In this document: piece after piece, positions 1-8,575 of the stretch
Layout: each line of letters starts with the position of its first letter
Position numbering within the stretch: the stretch's first letter is position 1
NCBI GenBank assembly: GCA_964647785.1
Contig: CAZYJD010000001.1
Span: 65,065-129,064, forward strand
Source of the DNA: CAZYJD01 sp964647785
Lineage (GTDB): Bacteria; Bacteroidota; Bacteroidia; NS11-12g; UBA9320
Length of the DNA stretch: 64,000 nucleotides
Direction of reading: 5' to 3'
Position numbers and translations under genes: made by a program
Notes under the pieces: generated by a model
What the model was told of the DNA's origin: nothing
Databases searched by the model: none
Seen by the model: the letters and a program-made list of their open reading frames with translations, nothing else

Positions 1-1605
1 AGCCTCTTCCAGTTCCTGCTGAAGCCGGTATTCGCTATAGGTGCCATTGAAATCCTGAACCTCTCCCTCTCCTTGAAAAATAAACAGATGATCAACCAGC
101 ATGTCCATAAAATATCGGTCGTGCGACACCATGAGCAGACATCCTCCATAAGTCATGAGAAAGTCTTCCAGTTTGCTCAGAGTAATCAGGTCCAGATCAT
201 TGGTGGGCTCATCGAGAATGAGGAAATTTGGATTTTTCATCAAGACCGTAAGCAAAAACAACCTTCTCTTTTCACCTCCACTTAGTTTGCTCACAAAGGT
301 GTGCTGCATGGGCGGGGGGAAAAGAAAGTGATTCAGCAGTTGACTGGCGGTAACTTTTCGGCCATCGCTCATTTCAATCACATCGGCTATATCGCGCAGT
401 ACTTCAATAACCCTTTTATCTTCTTTGAGTTGAAGGCCTTGCTGGCTGTAGTAACCAAAAACCAGGGTGTCTCCACGGTTAATTTTGCCGCTGTCTGCCA
501 GTTCTAGGCCGGTTAAAACATTTAGCAAGGTTGATTTCCCACTGCCATTGCGCCCTACAATGCCAATGCGTTCTCCTTTTTTAAACGTATAATCAAATCC
601 CTTCAGCAACGATTTATCGCCATAGGACTTGTACAATTTCTTCAACTCCAGAACCTTGCCACCAATGCGGTTCATTTTCACATCCAACACCAACTCCTGC
701 TCGGGTTTTTTGCCCAGGGATTTTTCCTTCAGCGCATAAAAAGCTTCGATTCTCGACTTCGACTTGGTGGTTCGCGCCTTGGGCATGCGCCTGATCCACT
801 CCTGTTCCTTGCGCATGAGTTGACGGGCCTTTTCAGCATCCACCCGATACACCTCTTCTCGCTCGGCCCGCTTCTGCAAAAAGTAGCTGTAATTGCCGCG
901 ATGATGATAAAGTTTTCCATCGCTCAACTCCAAAATATGGTTGCACACCCGGTCGAGAAAATAGCGGTCGTGGGTCACCATTAAAAGGGTGATGCGCGTT
1001 TGTGACAAATAGTTCTCCAACCACTCGATCATCTCAATGTCGAGATGGTTGGTTGGCTCATCCAACAGAAGAATTTCAGGCTGATCCAGCAAAGTGAGTG
1101 CCAGTGCCAGTCGTTTTTTCTGCCCGCCGCTCAGCGATTCAATGGCCTGTGCAAATTCTCTGATGCCAAACAAACTCAACAGCTCTTCGGCTTTGCGCTC
1201 GTAATCCCAAGCATCGAGGCGATCCATTTCTGCCATGGCAAGCTCCACCTCCTGCTGATTCTTTGCACTGAACTCTTCCGACTGCTGTTCAACCGCATTC
1301 TCGTAAGCGCGTATGGCATCCAAAACATGCGTTTGGGCGTGTTTAATGAGCTGGGCAATGGTGCTAAAATCAGTAAAATCAGGCTCCTGCGGCAAGTATC
1401 CAATGCGCAGCCCCTCTCGGGTACTTACATGACCCCGATCCGCTTCATCTTTCCCTGCCAGTATTTTCAGCAGGGTGCTTTTGCCGGTTCCATTATTGGC
1501 AACCAAAGCCATTTTGTCGCCCTTGCTCAAGCCGAAGCTCAAACCACTGAACAAAACCCGTTCACCAAGGTCGCGATGAAGGTTTTCTGCTGATAAATAA
1601 TTCAT
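1..1605 (-). CDS. ABC-F family ATPase (Uup/EttA-like), 3' end outside window
   Basis: Soluble tandem ATPase of the ABC-F type, with no membrane segments. The frame stays open from the ATG at 1605 to base 1, giving 535 codons with the C-terminus missing. Two full ATPase domains are visible. The first has Walker A NNGTGKST near residue 37, signature LSGGQ and Walker B LLLDEPTNHLD. The second has GRNGSGKST, LSGGEKRR and LILDEPTNDLD, and a charged linker lies between them. ABC-F proteins act at the ribosome on stalled or initiating complexes; some give antibiotic resistance, but nothing here points to resistance. It lies 62 bp after the E1 gene on the same strand, with strong hairpins in that gap. 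The family call is safe; the subgroup is inferred. Confidence 0.93.
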   Translation of the reverse strand, partial: MNYLSAENLHRDLGERVLFSGLSFGLSKGDKMALVANNGTGKSTLLKILAGKDEADRGHVSTREGLRIGYLPQEPDFTDFSTIAQLIKHAQTHVLDAIRAYENAVEQQSEEFSAKNQQEVELAMAEMDRLDAWDYERKAEELLSLFGIREFAQAIESLSGGQKKRLALALTLLDQPEILLLDEPTNHLDIEMIEWLENYLSQTRITLLMVTHDRYFLDRVCNHILELSDGKLYHHRGNYSYFLQKRAEREEVYRVDAEKARQLMRKEQEWIRRMPKARTTKSKSRIEAFYALKEKSLGKKPEQELVLDVKMNRIGGKVLELKKLYKSYGDKSLLKGFDYTFKKGERIGIVGRNGSGKSTLLNVLTGLELADSGKINRGDTLVFGYYSQQGLQLKEDKRVIEVLRDIADVIEMSDGRKVTASQLLNHFLFPPPMQHTFVSKLSGGEKRRLFLLTVLMKNPNFLILDEPTNDLDLITLSKLEDFLMTYGGCLLMVSHDRYFMDMLVDHLFIFQGEGEVQDFNGTYSEYRLQQELEEA

Positions 1606-1610
1606 AAAGA

Positions 1611-1642
1611 CGGGGTTATAAGCGACTTAACCCCGAGTGGGG
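1611..1642 (-). promoter_or_regulatory. Competing hairpins in the leader of the ABC-F gene
   Basis: In the 62-bp gap between the E1 and ABC-F genes, an 8-bp perfect inverted repeat (CGGGGTTA at 1611-1618, TAACCCCG at 1628-1635) ends 5 bp before the ABC-F start codon. On the transcribed strand the CGGGG arm can instead pair with CCCC at 1639-1642, a 4-bp stem with loop ACTC. The two structures exclude each other. The stronger hairpin is followed by TCTTT, a poor U-tract, so it may be a weak terminator for E1 or an attenuator/translation-control element for ABC-F. Confidence 0.45.
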
Positions 1643-1667
1643 TAGGTACGGGCAAATTGGGGTGCGT

Positions 1668-4082
1668 TTACATTTCCGGGTAAAGGGCAGGATTGTATTC
1701 GCTCATCATGGCATAAATGGTTTCAAATACATCATCTGCATTCGACTTGCTGAAATAATCTCCATCGGTTCCGTAGGCCGGACGGTGCTCCTTAGCGGTA
1801 ATGGTTCTGGGTTCAGCATCGAGGTAATAGTATCCTTTCTGTTCTTCCAACACCTTTTGCATCATATAAGCCGTGGCCCCACCGGGCACGTCTTCATCCA
1901 TGAACACCACCTTGTTGGTTTTCTTCAAAGATTCAACAATATGGTGCCCCGTGTCAAACGGAATGAGGCTTTGCACATCAATCAACTCCACGGAAATACC
2001 CTTTTCCTCCAGCATTTCTATCCCTTCTTCGGCAATACGAACGCAAGAACCATAGGTAATCAGCGTTACGTCGCTGCCTTCTTTCAGAACTTCAGGAATA
2101 CCCGGTTTAAGGGTGTATTCAGACAGGTTATCAGGCATGCGCTCTTTCAGTCGATAGCCGTTCAAACACTCCACAATCAACGCGGGCTCATCGCTTTTGA
2201 GCACTGCATTGTAAAAGCCTGCCGCCTGAACCATGTTTCTGGGAACCAGCACATGCATGCCGCGAACAGCATGAATGATCATTCCCATGGGAGATCCACT
2301 GTGCCAAATCCCCTCGAGTCTATGCCCCCTGGTGCGAATGATCAACGGTGCTTTTTGCCCCCCTTTGGTGCGGTACTGCAAGCTCGCAATATCATCGCTC
2401 ATGATTTGAAGCGCGTACAACAAATAATCGAGATATTGAATCTCAGCAATGGGTCGCAAGCCTCTCATGGCGGCGCCAATTGCTTGGCCCACAATGGTAA
2501 GCTCTCTGATGCCGGTATCGGTGATTCGAACCTCACCGTACTTCTCCTGCAATCCTGCAAAACCTTGATTCACATCGCCTATTTTTCCAACATCTTCACC
2601 GAATGCGACAATACGCGGATCGCGCTCCATGGCGCCATCGAACAATTTCTGTAGAATCTCAAAGCCATTCAAAAGCTTACTCTGCTCAGAAAAGCTGGCT
2701 TCAACCGCTTCTACCTTTGAAAGGCTGTGGTCAGATTCAGAATACAAATGGCTGTCATATCGGTCTTCATTGAGTTGTAAGTATGCATCCAACCACTGTT
2801 TATAAGTAGCACGTTGCGAAAACTCTTCTCCTATGGTGATTCGCAATGCTTTGCGTGCCGTTTTTACAAGGTCTTTTCTAATGGGGTCCATTGTGCTCTT
2901 GAGCTCAGCTGCTGCTGCACGAATGGCGTCGGCATGTGAAGAGGCTGCCGCCAATAGGTCCATTTGAGACAAAAGCTCATCTAGTTCGCTGCGTATTCCG
3001 CTGCGGTATTCTTCCCAAGCGGCTTTGCGTTCGTTCTTAACATGCTCGTTGGCTTCTTTTTCTATCTCATCCAGAGCATCTTCTGTACTCAGGCCCGATG
3101 AAACAATCCATTCGCGCATCTTTTTAATACAATCGTGCTCCTCCTCCCACTGCAAGCGCTCCTTGCTCTTGTAACGCTCATGAGAACCGGAAGTGCTGTG
3201 TCCCTGCGGTTGGGTGATTTCCGTAACGTGTATAATTACGGGAATATGTTCTTCTCTGCTCAGTTTCACGGCCTTGGTGTATGTTTTTACCAGCTCAGGA
3301 TAATCCCATCCCTTAACTGAATAGATTTCGAAGCCCTTGCCGTATTTATCAGTTTGAAAACCACTGAGTATCGATGACAAATTCTCTTTGGTGGTCTGAT
3401 ATTTTGCCGGCACGGATATCCCATATTCATCGTCCCATATGCTCATGCAAAAAGGAACCTGCAACACCCCTGCAGCATTGATGGCTTCCCAAAATCCTCC
3501 TTCACTGGTGCTGGCGTTTCCGATCGTGCCGAAAGCAACCTCATTTCCATTCACTGAAAAATCGGTCATGCCGCCCAGCGCTGGATTGTTTCGATAGAGC
3601 TTGGAAGCCCAAGCAAGCCCAAGCAATCGCGGCATTTGGCCTGCTGTTGGTGAAATATCTGCTGAAGAGTTATACTGATCCGTTTGGCTTAACCAATGGC
3701 CATTTTCATCTAAAAAACGGGTGGCAAAATGCCCATTCATGCTGCGACCTGCTGAGGCGGGTTCGGCCTGGGGATCGGGGGTGGCGTAAAGCTGTGCGAA
3801 GAACGCCCTGACATTGCTAATGCCCAATGCAAACATGAACGTCTGATCACGGTAATATCCGGAGCGAAAATCACCTTTTTGAAATGCCTTTGCCATGGCC
3901 AACTGTGCGACCTCTTTTCCATCACCGAAAATGCCAAATTTCGCTTTGCCTGTTAACACTTCTTTACGACCTGTTAAACTGGCCTGACGACTTTGATAGG
4001 CTATTCGGTAATCGCGTAGAACTTCCTGAATGAAATCCTCCTTGCTGATGGCCTTTTTCTTTTCTCTTGCCATTTCACTCAT
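1668..4082 (-). CDS. 2-oxoacid dehydrogenase E1, fused alpha and beta subunits
   Basis: Thiamine-diphosphate-dependent E1 component, decarboxylating a 2-oxo acid (probably branched-chain) and passing the acyl group to the lipoyl E2. At 804 aa it joins an alpha-type half (about residues 1-430) to a beta-type transketolase half (about 455-800), an arrangement common in Bacteroidota. The beta half shows AFGEDVGKIGDVNQGF and the C-terminal transketolase region with VIFMDEDVP-like sequence. In the alpha half the thiamine motif reads IGNASTSEG...WDDEYGIS rather than the usual GDG...ENNQYAIS. The start is ATG at 4082; a second ATG at 4073 is possible. No E2 or E3 gene lies in the window. Substrate is inferred. 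Confidence 0.9.
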   Translation of the reverse strand: MSEMAREKKKAISKEDFIQEVLRDYRIAYQSRQASLTGRKEVLTGKAKFGIFGDGKEVAQLAMAKAFQKGDFRSGYYRDQTFMFALGISNVRAFFAQLYATPDPQAEPASAGRSMNGHFATRFLDENGHWLSQTDQYNSSADISPTAGQMPRLLGLAWASKLYRNNPALGGMTDFSVNGNEVAFGTIGNASTSEGGFWEAINAAGVLQVPFCMSIWDDEYGISVPAKYQTTKENLSSILSGFQTDKYGKGFEIYSVKGWDYPELVKTYTKAVKLSREEHIPVIIHVTEITQPQGHSTSGSHERYKSKERLQWEEEHDCIKKMREWIVSSGLSTEDALDEIEKEANEHVKNERKAAWEEYRSGIRSELDELLSQMDLLAAASSHADAIRAAAAELKSTMDPIRKDLVKTARKALRITIGEEFSQRATYKQWLDAYLQLNEDRYDSHLYSESDHSLSKVEAVEASFSEQSKLLNGFEILQKLFDGAMERDPRIVAFGEDVGKIGDVNQGFAGLQEKYGEVRITDTGIRELTIVGQAIGAAMRGLRPIAEIQYLDYLLYALQIMSDDIASLQYRTKGGQKAPLIIRTRGHRLEGIWHSGSPMGMIIHAVRGMHVLVPRNMVQAAGFYNAVLKSDEPALIVECLNGYRLKERMPDNLSEYTLKPGIPEVLKEGSDVTLITYGSCVRIAEEGIEMLEEKGISVELIDVQSLIPFDTGHHIVESLKKTNKVVFMDEDVPGGATAYMMQKVLEEQKGYYYLDAEPRTITAKEHRPAYGTDGDYFSKSNADDVFETIYAMMSEYNPALYPEM

Positions 4083-4089
4083 AAGGCTG

Positions 4090-4097
4090 CAAAAATA
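4090..4097 (-). promoter_or_regulatory. -7 promoter element of the E1 gene
   Basis: TATTTTTG on the minus strand matches the Bacteroidota -7 consensus TAnnTTTG. It ends 7 bases before the ATG at 4082, so the transcript would have almost no leader. No convincing -33 TTG was seen. Confidence 0.4.
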
Positions 4098-4139
4098 ATC
4101 AAATTGACAGCGCCGAAGGGATGATTTACGCTGCTGTTA

Positions 4140-4874
4140 TCAGCTTTGAAACAAGCTTCTCGCTTCGAGCAATTCGCTCAGAAATTTTGGCCTCATTTCG
4201 ATGGCATTGCCCACCACCAACACATCTGCCCCACTTTGCCATGCTGAGTAGGCCTGCTCGGCGCTGCGTATACCTCCGCCAACGATCAAAGGAAGCTCAA
4301 GCATCTTCTTAACTGCGCGAATCATACCATCGCTTACTGCTTGCTCTGCTCCGCTGCCGGTATCCATGTAAATCAGCTTCATCCCCAATTGCTGAGCTGC
4401 CAAAGCTGTGCTAACTGCAAGGCCCGGCTTGTTGTTCGGCAATGGAAAGCTCTGGCTTACATAATGCGCGGTGGTGCTTGACCCGCCATCGATGAGCATG
4501 TAAGCAGTCGGAATGATTTCAAGACCGCTTCTGTGCAATTCCATCGAAGCTTCTACATGTCGCCCTATCAACAAATCTGGATTGCGCCCTGAAACCAAAC
4601 TTAAAAGTAAAAAGGCATCCGCTTCTGAGCTGATATGCGATGGCGATGATGGGAAAATAATACAGGGGTTGTTGCTCCTTTTCTTGATGCGCTTGATGCT
4701 TTCTTCGATGCTTCCGCTAAAAACCAAACTTCCACCGATCAACCATATGTCTGGTTCTCCAGACAAAATAATTTTGTCCAGCTGTTTTTCATCCGAATGA
4801 TCAGGATCTATCAAAACAGCCAACTGTTTGGATGCCAGCAGTTTCTGATTTTGAAAAAGTTTTAATATGCTCAA
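4140..4874 (-). CDS. Geranylgeranylglyceryl-phosphate synthase (GGGPS/PcrB family)
   Basis: TIM-barrel prenyltransferase that forms an ether bond between sn-glycerol-1-phosphate and a polyprenyl diphosphate. At 244 aa it is family-sized. It shows the N-terminal LAVLIDPDHSD strand that binds the polar substrate, YMDTGSGAEQAV, and the phosphate-binding loops GGGIRSAEQA and VVGNAIE near the C-terminus. Bacteroidota members make archaeal-type glycerol-1-phosphate ethers in vitro; their role in the cell is uncertain. The only available start is TTG at 4874. It is a single gene with the E1 gene 57 bp downstream. The family is clear; chain length (C20 or C35) cannot be read from the sequence. Confidence 0.9.
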   Translation of the reverse strand: MSILKLFQNQKLLASKQLAVLIDPDHSDEKQLDKIILSGEPDIWLIGGSLVFSGSIEESIKRIKKRSNNPCIIFPSSPSHISSEADAFLLLSLVSGRNPDLLIGRHVEASMELHRSGLEIIPTAYMLIDGGSSTTAHYVSQSFPLPNNKPGLAVSTALAAQQLGMKLIYMDTGSGAEQAVSDGMIRAVKKMLELPLIVGGGIRSAEQAYSAWQSGADVLVVGNAIEMRPKFLSELLEARSLFQS

Positions 4875-4957
4875 TATCAGATATTTAATTGCAATTGTTT
4901 GGCTATCAGACGCTTGAACCTTTCTTCAAAGATGCAATTATTTCCTTTAAATAATTG

Positions 4958-5023
4958 TTATCAACAGCCAGAGTTCTGTAAATCCAAAAAGAAATCTCGA
5001 TCAAAAAAAACGGGTGTGGAAAA
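4958..5023. promoter_or_regulatory. DnaA-box-like sites upstream of nrdJ
   Basis: TGTGGAAAA at 5015-5023 is the reverse complement of TTTTCCACA, an exact match to the DnaA box TTWTNCACA. It lies 6 bp before the putative -33 element of nrdJ. TTATCAACA at 4958-4966 differs from TTATCCACA by one base. DnaA is known to regulate the class I reductase operon of E. coli; a similar role here is inference. Confidence 0.4.
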
Positions 5024-5029
5024 GTGCAA

Positions 5030-5061
5030 TTGTAAGTGGAGGGTCAGCAAAAATATCTTTG
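5030..5061 (+). promoter_or_regulatory. Promoter of nrdJ
   Basis: TTG at 5030-5032, a 21-bp spacer and TATCTTTG at 5054-5061 fit the Bacteroidota promoter consensus TTG-N17-23-TAnnTTTG. The predicted start of transcription is near 5066-5070, leaving a leader of about 55 bases. Confidence 0.65.
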
Positions 5062-5071
5062 ATCCAAAAAC

Positions 5072-5091
5072 CCCCTAAAAGTTTTCAGGGG
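5072..5091 (+). promoter_or_regulatory. Hairpin at the 5' end of the nrdJ leader
   Basis: CCCCT at 5072-5076 pairs with AGGGG at 5087-5091, and AAA/TTT extends the stem after one A-C mismatch. It sits just after the predicted transcription start. The upstream gene points away, so it is not a terminator of that gene. A mRNA-stabilising or regulatory 5' structure is possible. Confidence 0.4.
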
Positions 5092-5124
5092 AGACTATAA
5101 AACGTAAGAATAAGAAGAAATGCT

Positions 5125-8100
5125 ATGAGCCAAAACAAGAACTTTACCTATCCGAAAAATGGTCTGAAATTCAAAAGATATTTCACCAGCGATAAGAAGA
5201 GTCCATACGAGCTGTTCAAATATGAATTTCGCTCCTCTGTGATCAAGAATCCTACGGGAGATGTTGTTTTTGAGATGAATAATGTGGAAGTGCCCGAAGG
5301 GTGGTCACAGGTTGCCACCGACATTCTTGCACAGAAATATTTCAGAAAAGCCGGTGTTCCTCAGGAAGATGGAAGCGACGGATCTGAGCATTCAATCAAA
5401 CAGGTTGCTCATCGCCTGGCTGATACCTGGCGCTTTTGGGGAGAGAAATACGGATATTTTTCATCCAAAAAAGATGCACAAATTTTTTATGAAGAGTTGG
5501 TCTTTAGCATCATGGCTCAAAATGCTGCCCCCAATTCTCCACAGTGGTTCAATACAGGACTGCACCACATTTACGGAATCAAAGGAAAACCACAGGGACA
5601 TTACTATTGTGACCCCAAGAGTGGTCAGCTGAAAAAATCTACTTCGGCTTATGAAAGGCCCCAACCACACGCATGCTTCATCCTTTCAGTAGATGATGAT
5701 TTGGTGAACGATGGCGGTATCATGGATCTTTGGGTTCGCGAGGCTCGTATCTTTAAATATGGATCAGGAGTAGGAACCAACTTCTCCAAGATTAGAGGGG
5801 CCAATGAAAAACTTTCAGGCGGCGGACAGTCCAGTGGTTTGATGTCGTTTCTTAAGATAGGTGACCGCGCGGCCGGTGCCATTAAGTCGGGAGGAACCAC
5901 GCGTCGTGCAGCCAAAATGGTATGCCTCGACCTGGACCACCCGGAAGCCATGGAATTCATCAACTGGAAAAAAGATGAAGAACGCAAAGTAGCCGCGCTC
6001 ATTCAAGCCGGTTACTCATCGCACTATGAAGGAGATGCCTATCAAACGGTATCCGGACAAAACTCCAACAACTCTGTTCGTATTCCGGACAGCTTCTTTA
6101 AAACCCTCGACCAAGACGGCGAGTGGGAATTCAAGGCCAGAACCAATGGCCATGTCATGGCAAGCAAGCCCGCTTCTGAAGTTTGGGATGCCATTGCCGA
6201 TGCAGCATGGGCGTGTGCTGATCCCGGTGTTCAATATGACACCACCATCAATGAGTGGCATACTTGCCCGGCCGGTGGTCGAATCAACGCTTCCAACCCC
6301 TGCTCGGAATACATGTTCCTCGACAATACGGCCTGTAACTTGGCATCCATCAACCTTGTAAAATTCTTTGACGCCAACAGCCTTCGCTTTGATGTGGAAG
6401 GGTTTGAATTTACCTCCAGACTTTGGACCACCGTGCTGGAGATTTCCGTTTTGATGGCACAATTCCCTAGCAAAGAAGTGGCCCAACTGTCATACGACTA
6501 CAGAACCCTTGGCCTCGGTTATGCCAACCTCGGTTCTGTTCTTATGATGAGTGGTATTCCATACGACAGCGAAAGAGCCGTGGCTATTTGTGGTGCGGTA
6601 ACGGCAATCATGACTGGAACTGCCTATGCTACATCTGCTGAAATGGCTTCTTTCCTCGGACCATTCGCACGCTACGAAGAAAATAGCGATAACATGCTCC
6701 GCGTTATGCGAAACCATCGCTATGCAGCATACAATGCCACCGACAATTACGAAGGTCTGAGCACCAAAGCTCAGGGCATCAATCCAACCCATTGCCCCGA
6801 TTACTTGCTCAGTGCCGCCTGCAACGCATGGGATAAGGCCGTACAATGGGGCGAAAAACACGGTTACCGAAATGCTCAAACAACCGTTATTGCCCCCACC
6901 GGAACCATTGGTTTGGTAATGGATTGCGATACCACCGGTATTGAGCCTGACTTTGCCCTCGTTAAGTTCAAAAAACTTTCCGGTGGCGGCTATTTCAAAA
7001 TCGTGAACAACTCGGTTCCAAAAGCACTGAAAACCCTTGGTTATTCATCTGAAGAAATCAATGATATCGTCAACTACGCAAAAGGCCACGGAACACTGAA
7101 AGGCGCTCCATTCATCAATTACGATTCTTTGAAAGCCAAAGGGTTTGACGATGCAGATATTGAAAAAATTGACGTGGGATTGCCTGCAGCCTTTGAAATT
7201 CAGAATGCCTTCAATCACTGGACTCTTGGCGATGCCACCATGCAAAAACTTGGTTTTGCAGTAAACGAATACACCAAACCCAATTTCAATCTGCTCAAGT
7301 CTCTTGGATTTACTGCAAGAGAAATCAATGAGTGCAACAATTATGTATGTGGCACCATGACCGTAGAAGGCGCTCCGCATTTGAACGAAGAGCACCTGCC
7401 GGTATTTGATACTGCCAACAAGTGTGGCAAAATCGGTACGCGCTACATTCACGCCCACGCCCACATTAAAATGATGGCAGCAGCACAGCCATTCATCTCC
7501 GGAGCCATTTCAAAAACCATCAACCTGCCAAACGAGGCAACCGTGGATGATATCAAGTCTTGCTACCGACTGAGTTGGGATCTAGGCCTTAAAGCCAATG
7601 CTCTCTATCGCGATGGTTGTAAATTGTCCCAACCACTCAACAACAAATCAGATGAGGAAGAAGAAGACGAAAAGATCGACGCAGTAGAAAAGGTGGTTGG
7701 CGTAGCCGGCGACATCAAAGCCGAAGACATCACTCCTGAGATGGTGCTCGATGCTGCCGTTCGAATCATTAACGCCTCAACTGATACCACCTTTAAGCGC
7801 CAGCTTTCTCGTATCGTGGAAAGAAAACGCCTACCCCAAAAACGAAGAGGTTTTACCCAAAAAGCCAAGGTGGGTGGACAAACCATGTTTGTAAGAACCG
7901 GTGAATATAATGATGGAACCCTGGGAGAAATCTTCATCGACATCCACAAAGAAGGGGCCACCTTCCGCTCGTTGATGAACTGCTTCTGTATAGCCGTTTC
8001 GGTTGGTCTGCAATACGGTGTACCGCTTGAAGAGTACGTAGATAAATTCACCTTCACCCGCTTCGAACCATCGGGTATGGTTGAGGGTCATGACAACATC

Positions 8101-8460
8101 AAGAATTCTACCTCCATCATCGATTTCATCTTTAGAATGCTCGGTTTTGAATACCTCGGAAGAACGGATCTCGTGCAAATTCCTCCCAAGAAGGAAGATG
8201 CACCAGCTGGACAAGCTTCAGCAACGGCTGAAGTTCAACCAACTAAGCCCGCTGTTCCGAACCCCGTGAGCATTGAAAAACAAAATGACGCTGCTGGTGG
8301 AAGTGCATCTGCTCAAGCCAGAGGTGCTAGTGGTTTAGAAGAATATTTTGAGGGCCTACAAAGCGATGCTCCCGCTTGCGATGTATGTGGACATATGACC
8401 GTGAGAAGCGGCACCTGTTATAAATGTACCAATTGCGGCAACTCTTTGGGTTGCAGCTGA
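5125..8460 (+). CDS. nrdJ: Adenosylcobalamin-dependent (class II) ribonucleotide reductase
   Basis: Reduces ribonucleotides to deoxyribonucleotides using a B12-generated thiyl radical, without oxygen and without a small subunit. The 1111-aa chain carries the conserved Cys in PHACFIL (C184) and the active-site Asn/Cys/Glu in NPCSE (391-395), then the barrel, a TSCPD-type domain (about 955-1025) and a C-terminal Cys-rich tail with CDVCGH and CTNCGNSLGC. Such tails typically hold the cysteines that re-reduce the active site. A low-complexity linker precedes the tail. The gene is a single transcription unit with its own promoter and terminator. No B12 riboswitch motif was found upstream. No intein is present. 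Confidence 0.96.
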   Translation: MSQNKNFTYPKNGLKFKRYFTSDKKSPYELFKYEFRSSVIKNPTGDVVFEMNNVEVPEGWSQVATDILAQKYFRKAGVPQEDGSDGSEHSIKQVAHRLADTWRFWGEKYGYFSSKKDAQIFYEELVFSIMAQNAAPNSPQWFNTGLHHIYGIKGKPQGHYYCDPKSGQLKKSTSAYERPQPHACFILSVDDDLVNDGGIMDLWVREARIFKYGSGVGTNFSKIRGANEKLSGGGQSSGLMSFLKIGDRAAGAIKSGGTTRRAAKMVCLDLDHPEAMEFINWKKDEERKVAALIQAGYSSHYEGDAYQTVSGQNSNNSVRIPDSFFKTLDQDGEWEFKARTNGHVMASKPASEVWDAIADAAWACADPGVQYDTTINEWHTCPAGGRINASNPCSEYMFLDNTACNLASINLVKFFDANSLRFDVEGFEFTSRLWTTVLEISVLMAQFPSKEVAQLSYDYRTLGLGYANLGSVLMMSGIPYDSERAVAICGAVTAIMTGTAYATSAEMASFLGPFARYEENSDNMLRVMRNHRYAAYNATDNYEGLSTKAQGINPTHCPDYLLSAACNAWDKAVQWGEKHGYRNAQTTVIAPTGTIGLVMDCDTTGIEPDFALVKFKKLSGGGYFKIVNNSVPKALKTLGYSSEEINDIVNYAKGHGTLKGAPFINYDSLKAKGFDDADIEKIDVGLPAAFEIQNAFNHWTLGDATMQKLGFAVNEYTKPNFNLLKSLGFTAREINECNNYVCGTMTVEGAPHLNEEHLPVFDTANKCGKIGTRYIHAHAHIKMMAAAQPFISGAISKTINLPNEATVDDIKSCYRLSWDLGLKANALYRDGCKLSQPLNNKSDEEEEDEKIDAVEKVVGVAGDIKAEDITPEMVLDAAVRIINASTDTTFKRQLSRIVERKRLPQKRRGFTQKAKVGGQTMFVRTGEYNDGTLGEIFIDIHKEGATFRSLMNCFCIAVSVGLQYGVPLEEYVDKFTFTRFEPSGMVEGHDNIKNSTSIIDFIFRMLGFEYLGRTDLVQIPPKKEDAPAGQASATAEVQPTKPAVPNPVSIEKQNDAAGGSASAQARGASGLEEYFEGLQSDAPACDVCGHMTVRSGTCYKCTNCGNSLGCS

Positions 8461-8493
8461 TACATTCATTTTGAATTGAATAAGGAATGCATT

Positions 8494-8523
8494 GAGCCGG
8501 CCAAAAGCCGGCTCTTGTATTTT
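8494..8523 (+). terminator. Intrinsic terminator after nrdJ
   Basis: GAGCCGGC (8494-8501) and GCCGGCTC (8507-8514) form a perfect 8-bp GC-rich stem with loop CAAAA, followed by TTGTATTTT. It starts 33 bp after the nrdJ stop. Confidence 0.85.
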
Positions 8524-8549
8524 GGTGGCAATCGAACTGATTTAATTGA

Positions 8550-8557
8550 TAACTTTG
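8550..8557 (+). promoter_or_regulatory. -7 promoter element of the PagL-like gene
   Basis: TAACTTTG matches TAnnTTTG and ends 18 bp before the ATG at 8576. A TTG at 8522-8524 is 25 bp upstream, slightly too far for a standard -33. Its position argues against the in-frame TTG at 8546 being the start codon, because that triplet lies upstream of the -7 element. Confidence 0.45.
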
Positions 8558-8575
8558 CTCAGCACAGCCATTGAA

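Noticed and set aside
4875..5124. Cobalamin riboswitch before the B12-dependent reductase gene
   Set aside because: The conserved B12-box and the long folded aptamer are absent. The region fits a promoter, boxes and a short hairpin only.
8546..8575. TTG at 8546 as start of the PagL-like gene
   Set aside because: It lies upstream of the -7 element at 8550-8557, and ATG 8576 gives a clean signal peptide.
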